Source of the DNA: Nitrososphaeraceae archaeon
GTDB lineage: Archaea > Thermoproteota > Nitrososphaeria > Nitrososphaerales > Nitrososphaeraceae
Direction of reading: 5' to 3'
Assembly (NCBI GenBank): GCA_025936955.1
Contig: JAICSL010000018.1
Span: forward strand, 1 to 13,553
Length of the DNA: 13,553 nucleotides
The stretch's first letter is position 1. Each line of letters begins with the position of its first letter. A program made the translations under genes and the position numbers. The notes below the pieces were generated by a model. That model saw only the letters and a program-made list of their open reading frames with translations. It made no database searches and was not told the origin of the DNA. This document shows, in pieces, positions 6,713 through 13,553 of this stretch.

Positions 6713-7671
6713 AAGTGAACAAAGCAAACTTATCTACTAAGGATCTCTTAAGCCTCCAAGATATAAACGCCAGACAAATTACTTTGGTTCTCAAATTAGC
6801 TAGGGTTTTGAAAAAAAAGACAAAGTGTCCTAGGTCAAGAGAATTATTAAGAGGAAAGATTGTCGGGATGATTTTCCAAAAACCTTCCACCAGGACTAGA
6901 GTCAGTTTTGAAGCAGGAATATATCAAATGGGTGGAAACGCTGTATCCCTTAATTATAATGATATTCAGTTATCTAGAGGAGAATCAATCGAGGATACCG
7001 CAAGAACATTGTCTTTATATCTAGACTGTATTATGGCTCGAGTTTATGATCATACTGATGTTCAAAAGTTGGCCAACTTTGCAAATATTCCAGTCATAAA
7101 TGGACTCTCGGATAGTTTTCACCCATGCCAGGCGCTAGCTGATCTACTTACAATTAGTGAATACAAAGGGCAACTAAAAGGATTAAATTTAGCTTGGATT
7201 GGAGATGGTAATAACGTATGCAATGATCTGTTGTTAGGTTGTGCAAAAACTGGCATCAACATGACTGTAGCCTGTCCTAAAAATTATCGACCAAGGGATG
7301 AGTTGATCCAATTGGCTAAATATGAGGCAGAGTTAACTTCTGCAAAAGTAATGGTTGTAGAAGATCCCATAATAGCGGCCAAAGATGCAGATGTGATTGT
7401 TACTGATACTTTTCTTTCAATAGGCAAAGAAAATGAAAGCGATGTCAGAGAACCTATTTTTTTATTTAAATATCAAGTAAACAGAGAGCTCATGAAACTG
7501 ACAAAGAGAGATGCTATTTTTATGCATTGTCTACCTGTTAACCGTGGCAAGGAGGTCACCTCAGAAGTAATAGATGGAAACTCGTCTGTGGTATGGTCTG
7601 AGGCGGAGAATAGAATGCATGTTCAAAAAGCAATATTGCTTCTCTTGATGAAACCTAATATATCGCTATAG
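6709..7671 (+). CDS. argF: Ornithine carbamoyltransferase
   Basis: A 320-residue cytosolic enzyme that joins carbamoyl phosphate and ornithine to give citrulline in arginine synthesis. The carbamoyl-phosphate site STRTR (residues 60-64) and HPCQ (138-141), the linker DGNNVCNDLL, and the catalytic HCLP (273-276) followed by VNRGKEV are all present. The ornithine loop reads TDTFLSIG (232-239), so the usual SMG is SIG. The absence of aspartate-transcarbamylase motifs and the ornithine-type spacing favour OTC over other carbamoyltransferases. I prefer the ATG at 6709 over an in-frame TTG at 6697 because it overlaps the preceding mini-ORF as ATGA and gives the normal N-terminus. It lies 106 bases after ftsY; no clear TATA box precedes it, so it may be read from the pfdA promoter. 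Confidence 0.95.
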   Translation: MKVNKANLSTKDLLSLQDINARQITLVLKLARVLKKKTKCPRSRELLRGKIVGMIFQKPSTRTRVSFEAGIYQMGGNAVSLNYNDIQLSRGESIEDTARTLSLYLDCIMARVYDHTDVQKLANFANIPVINGLSDSFHPCQALADLLTISEYKGQLKGLNLAWIGDGNNVCNDLLLGCAKTGINMTVACPKNYRPRDELIQLAKYEAELTSAKVMVVEDPIIAAKDADVIVTDTFLSIGKENESDVREPIFLFKYQVNRELMKLTKRDAIFMHCLPVNRGKEVTSEVIDGNSSVVWSEAENRMHVQKAILLLLMKPNISL

Positions 7672-7989
7672 ACAGAACCCTGTTTTGTAATAATATTCTT
7701 ATCTAAGATCCTTGAATGAGTATTAAATAACGATACCCATTTAGAGCTTTGTATTCCAATATAATGTTACGCCTTTGTGAATTATGTAATTCTATCTCTG
7801 CATGAATGTATTCTGAAATTATATGATTACAATATCCATTAAAGCGGCTCAGAAAAAGGGCTAGAACGGAAAAATCATAAGTCAGTAGAATGAATAATCG
7901 TAAAAATAATGCATTCTACTACAACAAACAAAACAAAAATCCCTCTACCATATACAATCAAACAGAAAATTAAATTTATTGATAATCAA
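7672..7989. other. 318-base gap between convergent genes
   Basis: No gene is visible here. It separates the convergent argF and aminotransferase genes and contains an inverted repeat (7884-7920) and A-rich DNA just beyond the aminotransferase stop. Confidence 0.5.
7884..7920. repeat. 9-bp inverted repeat between convergent genes
   Basis: AGTAGAATG (7884-7892) and CATTCTACT (7912-7920) are exact reverse complements around a 19-base A/T-rich loop. A hairpin at a convergent junction could terminate either transcript or protect a 3' end, but no long T run follows on either strand. Confidence 0.45.
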
Positions 7990-9159
7990 TTAGATCAGAA
8001 ATCTGTCACAATGCTTTTTTAAACTATCGACTATAAATTGTATATCTTCCTCTGTTACCATAGGGTGGACTGGAAATGACAGTACATGTTCACATGCCCA
8101 GTCAGTATTGGTTAGATGGCTATTTGTGAATCCGCTTGATTTTTCATAGTATGGTGTTTTGTGTATGGGAGGATTATAATATACGGTGACGCCGATTTTA
8201 TCCCTTTGCATATTATCTCTGATATTGTTTCTGAGGCCATCCATACCGAAAGATATTGTATAAAGATACCAATTGAACTGTTTTTCTTTAGTCTCCTCAG
8301 GAATTCTTAATTCGAGTGTACTCGACGCTCTTTTATATTGCATATTATCAATGTCAAAAATCAAAGGTAAAAGCAATCTTGTTAGTAACTCTGCATTCTT
8401 TCTTCTTGATGCTAACATTCTTCTAATCTTTTTCATCTGAACTTTGGCAATGGCAGCACTTATCTCTGGCAGTCTCATGTTGAGTCCAAAAATGGCCGTA
8501 TCGTATCCCTCGACCATACCGTGATTTCTGATCATCTTTAATTTCTCTGCAATTTCATCACTATTTGTTGCGATTGCTCCACCCTCTCCAGAAGTCAATA
8601 CTTTACTCGCGTAAAGACTGAAACAGCCCATTATGCCAAACGACCCTGTCTGTCTCTTCTTATATTCTGAGCCAAGTGACTGGCACGCGTCTTCAATTAT
8701 ATCTAATGAATGTTTGCTAGCAAGTTCGGCAATTTCATCCATGTCGGAAGGATGACCATAAAGATGAACTGGGATTATAGCTCTTGATTTGTGAGAAATT
8801 TTCCGTTCTAGATCACAGATATCGATAGTATAATCTCTCTTATTAATATCTACAAATATTGGTCTTGCTCCTGCTGCGATCACCGCATTAGCAGTAGCGA
8901 CAAACGAAAACGACGGAAGGAGTACTTCATCACCATGTTTTATATTCTCAGTAGCAAGCATCGCTGCATGTAATGCGGAAGTTCCAGAATTGACAGCTAT
9001 TACATGTTTAACCTTCAAAAAATCCTTTAAAAGAACTTCAAAATCGCGTACTCTCTTTCCTCCATTCTTTGCAGCTGATGTGAGAGCGTTTTCATCCAAA
9101 ACTTTCAGAACCTCACTTTTTTCTTCCTCATCTATCATAGGCATATTTATAGGGAGCAT
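7990..9159 (-). CDS. DegT/DnrJ/EryC1/StrS-family PLP aminotransferase
   Basis: A 389-residue fold-type I PLP enzyme of the sugar aminotransferase family, which transfers an amino group to nucleotide-linked keto-sugars for surface glycans. Visible features: NSGTSALHAA (residues 57-66, phosphate binding), IEDACQ with the PLP Asp157, and the Schiff-base Lys186 in SLYASKVLTSGEGG. The C-terminal YYNPPIHKTPYY with SFPVHPM is typical. An upstream in-frame ATG at 9216 would add 19 residues, but the box TTTATAAG lies inside that stretch, 27 bases before the ATG at 9159, and MLPINMP is the usual family N-terminus, so 9159 is chosen. No glycan genes lie alongside, so the sugar substrate is unknown. Confidence 0.9.
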   Translation of the reverse strand: MLPINMPMIDEEEKSEVLKVLDENALTSAAKNGGKRVRDFEVLLKDFLKVKHVIAVNSGTSALHAAMLATENIKHGDEVLLPSFSFVATANAVIAAGARPIFVDINKRDYTIDICDLERKISHKSRAIIPVHLYGHPSDMDEIAELASKHSLDIIEDACQSLGSEYKKRQTGSFGIMGCFSLYASKVLTSGEGGAIATNSDEIAEKLKMIRNHGMVEGYDTAIFGLNMRLPEISAAIAKVQMKKIRRMLASRRKNAELLTRLLLPLIFDIDNMQYKRASSTLELRIPEETKEKQFNWYLYTISFGMDGLRNNIRDNMQRDKIGVTVYYNPPIHKTPYYEKSSGFTNSHLTNTDWACEHVLSFPVHPMVTEEDIQFIVDSLKKHCDRFLI

Positions 9160-9180
9160 TATTACGAAAACGAGATTATC

Positions 9181-9190
9181 ACTTATAAAG
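9181..9190 (-). promoter_or_regulatory. TATA-like box for the DegT-family aminotransferase
   Basis: CTTTATAAGT on the minus strand is centred 27 bases upstream of the ATG at 9159. This strong leaderless-type promoter decides the start codon against the ATG at 9216. Confidence 0.6.
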
Positions 9191-9216
9191 TAAATAATGT
9201 GGAATTTATCATCCAT

Positions 9217-9729
9217 AACTTGGAGGAGTAATAAACTAAGCTCTCATGTTATATAGTGACAACTTTCCGCCAATAACGTTAAGTGTACAGAAACAATTAG
9301 AATAATCGTGGACACCATTATTTTGTGAATATTATTATATTCTGTTTTTCTTCTTTGATAGAGTTGACATATCTAAAGGGGTATATCAGCAAGTGTTGCA
9401 AAACTAGAACATTTATTGATCAATGAAAATACAGGTTTCCGGTTTATAATTTGCAATGATTATGGGTTTTCTAATATTAATTGCTTATGGCTATTCAGGG
9501 CATTTGATTATAGATTACTAATTACCAGAATCTCATTATTTTCAAAACTAAGTATTAAATGTTCTATACACACTATTTTAGATATTATGGATGTTATTCA
9601 TTGTACTGTTAATTAAAAAAGGATCATAAAAATTACGGACTTCAAGTTGTATATAAGAATGCTATACTATATCATTAATTTGGAAGAAAAAAACATTGGT
9701 ATTAGATAGGAAACTTCGAAAAAAATGTA
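9217..9729. other. About 510-base gene-free gap
   Basis: The gap lies between the aminotransferase and the aldo/keto reductase, both minus strand. A 66-codon plus-strand frame from a TTG at 9416 lacks family features and looks spurious. The right end holds two T7 runs on the minus strand (9685-9691 and 9719-9725). Nothing else is evident. Confidence 0.45.
9719..9725 (-). terminator. Oligo-T terminator after the AKR operon
   Basis: Seven Ts on the minus strand begin about 5 bases past the AKR stop, with a second T7 about 30 bases further on. Tandem T runs after a stop are a usual archaeal terminator. Confidence 0.45.
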
Positions 9730-10701
9730 CTAAATGTAAAAATGGTTGTCATATAAATTCGTTAGCTGCAAAATCTCATCTTGCGTAAAATAATGGCCGT
9801 CTGATATCTCTGCAAACATCTTCAAGTCATCTATTTCTGTGATGGTAGGTAAGACTATAGATATCTGTGGTTGGGAAAGGATGAATTTGATAGCAAGCTC
9901 CGTTATATTCAGTCCCTTTGAATCTGCTATTGGTTTCATTTTTTGAATTTTTTGCACTCCTTCACTAATCCATTCTTTCTTTCTAGCGCTTCTATGATCA
10001 TTTTTGTCAAATATAGTTTTTTCATTAACTTTGCCCGTTAATAAGCCAGAAGCATCTGGAACTCTAACTATGACTCCTACATCATTTTTAATAGCTGATT
10101 CTAGAAGTAATCTTCCAGGACACTGTTCTAAAATATTATATACTGTTTGAAGGCAAGTAATATTTCTATTTTCCATAGCATAGAGTCCTTCATCTTGCCA
10201 ACCTATTGCAGGACCTAACGCTACACCATGACTTCGAATCGTTTTATTTTGTAGTAAAATATTTAGGCTATTGAATAGATCATCGTTTTTTATTGCATCC
10301 ATTTTTGGATTGTGAAGACTGTAGACATCAATATACTTCGTTTGTAAACGTTCCATACTTTTCTCTAAAGCATACCTAAGAAATTCAGAGTTATGTCTTT
10401 GAGGAATTTCATTATGTCCTATTTGCTCTACATTATACATATCATACCCCCATTTTGTAGAATAAATTACTTCATCTCGCATACCTTTGAATGCCTGCCC
10501 AATAATTTTTTCGCTTTTTCCTTTTCCGTACATATCTGCGGTTTCATAAAAATTAATACCCAAGTCATATGCACTTTTTAGCATTCTGATGGCCTCATCA
10601 TCTTCGATCTTCTTACCCCACCAATCAAGACCAATTGTCCAAGCGCCAAATCCTATCTCGCTTACTTCAATTCCACTAAATCCTAACTTTCGGTATTTCA
10701 T
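9730..10701 (-). CDS. Aldo/keto reductase
   Basis: A 323-residue TIM-barrel NADPH-dependent oxidoreductase of the aldo/keto reductase superfamily (YghZ/Tas-like group). The start MKYRKLGFSGIEVSEIGFGAW and DDEAIRMLKSAYDLGINFYETADMYG are typical. Of the catalytic tetrad, Tyr58, Lys83 (STKWG) and His130 (SLHNP) are present, but the usual Asp is Glu53 (FYETAD). The NADPH-binding end includes ILSQPQISIVLPTI. The substrate is unknown. Its ATG shares one base with the stop of the DUF1802 gene (TAATG), so translation is probably coupled and the gene is third in an operon with the Cld-like and DUF1802 genes. Confidence 0.92.
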   Translation of the reverse strand: MKYRKLGFSGIEVSEIGFGAWTIGLDWWGKKIEDDEAIRMLKSAYDLGINFYETADMYGKGKSEKIIGQAFKGMRDEVIYSTKWGYDMYNVEQIGHNEIPQRHNSEFLRYALEKSMERLQTKYIDVYSLHNPKMDAIKNDDLFNSLNILLQNKTIRSHGVALGPAIGWQDEGLYAMENRNITCLQTVYNILEQCPGRLLLESAIKNDVGVIVRVPDASGLLTGKVNEKTIFDKNDHRSARKKEWISEGVQKIQKMKPIADSKGLNITELAIKFILSQPQISIVLPTITEIDDLKMFAEISDGHYFTQDEILQLTNLYDNHFYI

Positions 10702-11363
10702 TATTGTCTCAAGATCTCCAACACTTCGGAAGCTAGTAAATTGAATTTTGCATCATCTAAAACCGGTTTATCCATATGGTTCTTCTGGTTTCGATGGTTT
10801 TGATTTATTGGTTGCATTTGTTCTTTATCTTCTATTGTAGTATTATCATATAAATTGAATCCAATTAAAAGCCATGATTTACATCCGTCCCATTCGGGTC
10901 TGGTGTTTATGACTATTGATTTAGGGACTTTATAAACACGTAATAACAAGACGGTCATAGGCTTTTTAGGGTTATAAGACATTCTGGCTTTCACATAAGA
11001 GTCATTCCAAATATGGTATCTAGTGAGCTTTTGTAAAATTTTCAAGTCGTTAATTTCCCTCACTTCTATGACTCTAGCATACGCAGTAATTTTGTTCGTG
11101 CCTTTTTCTGGAGTATTCTGTAATACGCTTTCAAAATTCTTAGCATATTCTGCTTGTATTAGTTCACTTGACTGATGTTCATATGTGGGATACAACAAAA
11201 ATTTTTCATGCTTTATTTCAAACCCTTTTTTATACTCCATAATACCGCCTTTCCGCAAAAGCAATATCTGTCTACCCTCTTCAAGAGCTTTACATACAAT
11301 TGCCCATTCTTTAAGGGCTACTGATATCCTATCGGTGTTTGTCAATGACAATGCATTATCCAA
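10701..11363 (-). CDS. DUF1802 family protein
   Basis: A 220-residue soluble protein. The N-terminal ALKEWAIVCKALEEGRQILLLRKGGI, followed by EIKHEKFLLYPTYEHQ and a central AYARVIEVREI, matches the DUF1802 pattern as I remember it. No catalytic motif, signal peptide or membrane helix is evident. Residues 176-200 are a hydrophilic Asn/Gln/His-rich linker before a short C-terminal helix. The biochemical function is not known. The start is TTG, overlapping the end of the Cld-like gene by 8 bases; the nearest in-frame ATG is at residue 42 and would cut into the conserved core, so TTG is preferred. It sits between the Cld/HemQ-like and AKR genes. Confidence 0.8.
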   Translation of the reverse strand: MDNALSLTNTDRISVALKEWAIVCKALEEGRQILLLRKGGIMEYKKGFEIKHEKFLLYPTYEHQSSELIQAEYAKNFESVLQNTPEKGTNKITAYARVIEVREINDLKILQKLTRYHIWNDSYVKARMSYNPKKPMTVLLLRVYKVPKSIVINTRPEWDGCKSWLLIGFNLYDNTTIEDKEQMQPINQNHRNQKNHMDKPVLDDAKFNLLASEVLEILRQ

Positions 11364-12120
11364 GACTCTTTACAATCTCAGTTATTTCTTTATAAACACA
11401 AACTATCATTGGTGTATCTCTAACTACATAACTACTTACTTGTGTTTCTCGTAATGAAACAATGAGATCCTGAAAATCTCCTAAACTATCTGTTTCAAAA
11501 GCAAGCATAAAGTCCTGGTCGTCAAGACCGAACGAATATGATGTATTTAGTCTTATATGCGGAAATTTCCTTGCAGACATAATATGTTCTTCCATCATTC
11601 TCTTCCGATCTTCAAAAGGAAGCAGATACCATTCTCTGGATTTTATGAAAGGATAAACAACAAGATATTTCATTGGTTGGTCTTTACCTGTTAGCTTAAA
11701 TCCTGGACTACTTTTATCTACATAAATTGATTTACGGGATGCTGATAAATATGTCAAGGCTGATTCGAGGTATTTTCCTAAAATTGTCGTATAGATTTTC
11801 GAAGTCAATACCTGAATATTTTCAATAGAATTTGAAACCATCCAAATCATAAAATCAACACCATTATGAAGCCCCAATGTAGAGTACGCTTTAACCGTCA
11901 TTTTGGTTCTAGCAACATCTAATAAATTTGCAAATTCTTTAGCAGCTTCATCCTTGCCTATTTCATTAAGCCACCGCCATTTTGGATCAACCTTAAAGAA
12001 GCTAAAATTCAGGTAAACCTCTGATGAGGATTGTCCATTTGATAAATTGGAAGTCGTTATTGTTTCTGTTGATTCCTTCCTTATATTATCGATCTTCTCT
12101 ATCTCTTGCTTAATATTCAT
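11356..12120 (-). CDS. Chlorite dismutase/HemQ-family heme protein
   Basis: A 254-residue protein with the ferredoxin-like beta-barrel signature of the chlorite dismutase superfamily: YPFIKSREWYLLPFEDRKRMMEEH, then NTSYSFGLDDQDFMLAFETD and VVRDTPM. His179 (MMEEH) aligns with the proximal heme ligand. Tyr156 in YPFIK aligns with the catalytic tyrosine of coproheme decarboxylase (HemQ). I cannot decide by eye which residue (Arg190 to Asn192) occupies the distal site, so chlorite dismutation and coproheme chemistry both remain possible. The first 33 residues are variable and Ser/Thr-rich and do not resemble a clear signal peptide. Start ATG at 12120, with a TATA-like box 29 bases upstream. First gene of a tightly overlapping operon with DUF1802 and AKR genes. 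Confidence 0.88.
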   Translation of the reverse strand: MNIKQEIEKIDNIRKESTETITTSNLSNGQSSSEVYLNFSFFKVDPKWRWLNEIGKDEAAKEFANLLDVARTKMTVKAYSTLGLHNGVDFMIWMVSNSIENIQVLTSKIYTTILGKYLESALTYLSASRKSIYVDKSSPGFKLTGKDQPMKYLVVYPFIKSREWYLLPFEDRKRMMEEHIMSARKFPHIRLNTSYSFGLDDQDFMLAFETDSLGDFQDLIVSLRETQVSSYVVRDTPMIVCVYKEITEIVKSLG

Positions 12121-12143
12121 GTACTGGATTAAGAGAAAAAACC

Positions 12144-12154
12144 AATATATTTTA
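12144..12154 (-). promoter_or_regulatory. TATA-like box for the cld-DUF1802-AKR operon
   Basis: TAAAATATATT on the minus strand is centred 29 bases upstream of the ATG at 12120, consistent with a leaderless or nearly leaderless mRNA for the three-gene operon. Confidence 0.45.
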
Positions 12155-12276
12155 ATCTGATTCTTTACTTTTAATAATAAACAGAAATCAATAACATGAA
12201 AAATTTTGTACAGGTTTTAAACTAATCATTGAGTCTAATACCTGCATTTGTACTCCAGTGCGTTAGAATTAGAGTC

Positions 12277-12281
12277 AAAAA
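12277..12281 (-). terminator. Possible sufC terminator
   Basis: A T5 run about 17 bases past the sufC stop on the minus strand. Short and without a hairpin, so weak. Confidence 0.25.
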
Positions 12282-12298
12282 TATTTAATTTGATATAT

Positions 12299-13072
12299 TT
12301 ACTTTTCCTCTAAACCTAGCCAGTTATATCCTTTAACTTCTAACTCTTCGGATAATTCCCTGTTTCCAGATTTAATAATTTTTCCTTTTGCCATTACGTG
12401 AATATAATCAATCTTTGAGAGATATCTTAGTATTCTGGCATAGTGAGTGATTACAAGCAAGCCTGCGCCTGTTTCGATCAATTTGTTAATCGCTTCGGCA
12501 ACAGCCTTTACTGCATCTATGTCGAGCCCAGAGTCAGGTTCGTCCAATATTGCTAGATTCGGTCTCAGAACAAGCATTTGCATTACTTCTGATCTCTTCT
12601 TCTCTCCTCCCGAAAATCCTTCATTCAGATATCTGCTTAGGAATGACGGGTCGAGTCCTACTGCTTCTAGATTTCGTTTGACATAATCATGAAACTCCCT
12701 TACAGTCAAAAATACCTCTCTTTCTTGTTCTTGGCCTAACGATTTGTTCAATGTATTATATGCGTTTCTTAAAAAGTGGCTGTATCCTACACCTGAAATC
12801 TCGGTAGGATATTGGAAAGCTAAGAATAAGCCCTTCTTTGCCCGTTCGTCAGTCGTTAGATTTAAAATACTCTCTCCTTTAACCAATATATTACCAGATG
12901 TTAATGAATATTTAGGATGACCGAGTAAGACGTTAGCGAAGGTGCTCTTGCCTGAGCCGTTTGGACCCATAATAGCGTGGACTTCGCCTTTGTTAAGTGA
13001 TAAATTAAGGCCTGTTAAAATTTCTTTTTCATCAATACTCGCGTGCAAATCACGGACCTCTAAGAATGACAT
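12299..13072 (-). CDS. sufC: Fe-S cluster assembly ATPase SufC
   Basis: A 257-residue cytosolic ABC ATPase that partners SufB and SufD to assemble iron-sulfur clusters. It is a single nucleotide-binding domain with no membrane segment: Walker A GPNGSGKST (residues 36-44), Q-loop FQYPTEISGV (86-95), signature LNEGFSGGEKKRSE (149-162), Walker B LAILDEPDSGLDID (173-186) and H-loop His210. FSGGEKKR and SGLDIDAVK are characteristic of SufC rather than transporter ATPases. Start ATG at 13072, supported by a TATA-like box 28 bases upstream. No sufB or sufD is visible in the window: the next gene downstream is the Cld-like gene and the one upstream is a cupredoxin, so here sufC stands alone. Confidence 0.96.
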   Translation of the reverse strand: MSFLEVRDLHASIDEKEILTGLNLSLNKGEVHAIMGPNGSGKSTFANVLLGHPKYSLTSGNILVKGESILNLTTDERAKKGLFLAFQYPTEISGVGYSHFLRNAYNTLNKSLGQEQEREVFLTVREFHDYVKRNLEAVGLDPSFLSRYLNEGFSGGEKKRSEVMQMLVLRPNLAILDEPDSGLDIDAVKAVAEAINKLIETGAGLLVITHYARILRYLSKIDYIHVMAKGKIIKSGNRELSEELEVKGYNWLGLEEK

Positions 13073-13095
13073 ATACTTATGTCCTTATACAAAAT

Positions 13096-13105
13096 GATAT
13101 AAATA
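13096..13105 (-). promoter_or_regulatory. TATA-like box for sufC
   Basis: TATTTATATC on the minus strand is centred 28 bases upstream of the sufC ATG, giving a leaderless promoter independent of the upstream cupredoxin gene. Confidence 0.5.
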
Positions 13106-13224
13106 TTATCCCATGCTGAATCCTTTAGTTATCGATAAACAGTATTGATCTAATTAGCATCCTTACAATTGAGAATATTCAAAATACTCCGTTGAGAGTG
13201 AAATTAATTCTCTACCTAGTTCAT

Positions 13225-13553
13225 CTACCGCACAGTGAGTTTTGCTGTCATATATGGATGAATCTTGCAGAAGAAAGGAACTTCTCCAGCATTCAAGCTG
13301 GCTGTCGAAATTTTAGCTGATGCTCCAGGAGCGATTATATTTGTATCAAACATTTTTGATGCATTTGGATCGTCTACGCCTTTTCCACTAGTTGCAGTAT
13401 GAGGAGTAGTATCTTTGTTTACTACTTGTATTGCATCGCCTTTCTTTACTGTCATAGGATTAGGATCGTATGATGGATTGCCTTGTACATTTGCACCTGC
13501 TAGAATTGTCAGAGTACCGCCTACAGGACCACTAACACTAGCAGCACTACTAC
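13225..13553 (-). CDS. Cupredoxin (plastocyanin/amicyanin-like), 5' end cut by the window edge
   Basis: A type 1 copper protein, probably an exported electron carrier. The frame is open from the stop at 13225 to the window edge, 109 residues; the ATG at 13455 is internal (Met33), because the residues before it (VGGTLTILAGANVQGNPSYDPNP) already form the first cupredoxin strand and loop. Copper ligands are visible: the His in TPHTATSG, then Cys, His and Met in FFCKIHPYM, spaced C-x2-H-x2-M. The Ser/Ala/Gly-rich stretch at the edge could be a linker after a signal peptide or lipobox that lies outside the window. Ammonia-oxidising archaea use many such copper proteins in place of cytochrome c, and this fits that pattern. 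The partner is unknown. Confidence 0.88.
   Translation of the reverse strand, partial: SSAASVSGPVGGTLTILAGANVQGNPSYDPNPMTVKKGDAIQVVNKDTTPHTATSGKGVDDPNASKMFDTNIIAPGASAKISTASLNAGEVPFFCKIHPYMTAKLTVR

Noticed and set aside
9416..9616. 66-codon plus-strand frame from TTG
   Set aside because: Ile/Phe/Tyr-rich composition typical of AT-rich noncoding DNA, no motif, no promoter or ribosome-binding site.
1..13553. CRISPR array, insertion sequence, prophage or defence system
   Set aside because: No regularly spaced direct repeats, transposase, integrase, nuclease, toxin-antitoxin pair or terminal inverted repeats with target duplications were seen; most genes are housekeeping.

Overview
The window looks like the chromosome of an ammonia-oxidising archaeon (Thaumarchaeota/Nitrososphaeria). 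The base composition is AT-rich and closest in feel to Nitrososphaerales such as Nitrosocosmicus, but that genus-level guess is inference. The archaeal assignment rests on an archaeal prefoldin alpha/FtsY pair, TATA-like boxes about 26-29 nt upstream of start codons (leaderless style), frequent TTG starts, a cupredoxin, and a small roadblock-like protein of a type I associate with this phylum. I see no tRNA, rRNA, CRISPR array, transposase or integrase.

Layout. Positions 1-1006 have no intact gene, but the minus strand between about 212 and 749 holds several protein-like fragments in different frames, probably a decayed gene. A small roadblock-like protein follows on the plus strand (1007-1414). 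Next comes a minus-strand group transcribed leftward: a zinc-ribbon protein (4334-4146), dihydroxy-acid dehydratase IlvD (4053-2374) and a short-chain dehydrogenase (2268-1504). A 437-base gap then holds a perfect 16-bp palindrome and the promoter of the plus-strand pair prefoldin alpha and ftsY. Ornithine carbamoyltransferase (argF) follows, preceded by a short basic reading frame that ends on the argF start. After a 318-base gap with an inverted repeat, the minus strand carries a DegT/DnrJ/EryC1 aminotransferase (start re-placed at 9159). About 570 bases further on lies an overlapping three-gene operon: chlorite dismutase/HemQ-like protein, DUF1802 protein and aldo/keto reductase. sufC and the 3' part of a type 1 copper cupredoxin close the window.

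How the genes fit. Most are housekeeping: branched-chain amino acid synthesis (ilvD), arginine synthesis (argF), protein folding and membrane targeting (pfdA, ftsY), Fe-S assembly (sufC) and copper electron transfer (cupredoxin). I did not find a clearly new multi-gene system. The points most worth a second look are three evenly spaced AAGTNNACTT palindromes upstream of ilvD, the arginine-containing mini-ORF coupled to argF, the long charged C-terminal tail on FtsY, the tight cld-DUF1802-AKR operon whose reductase has Glu in place of its catalytic Asp, and the decayed gene at the left edge.
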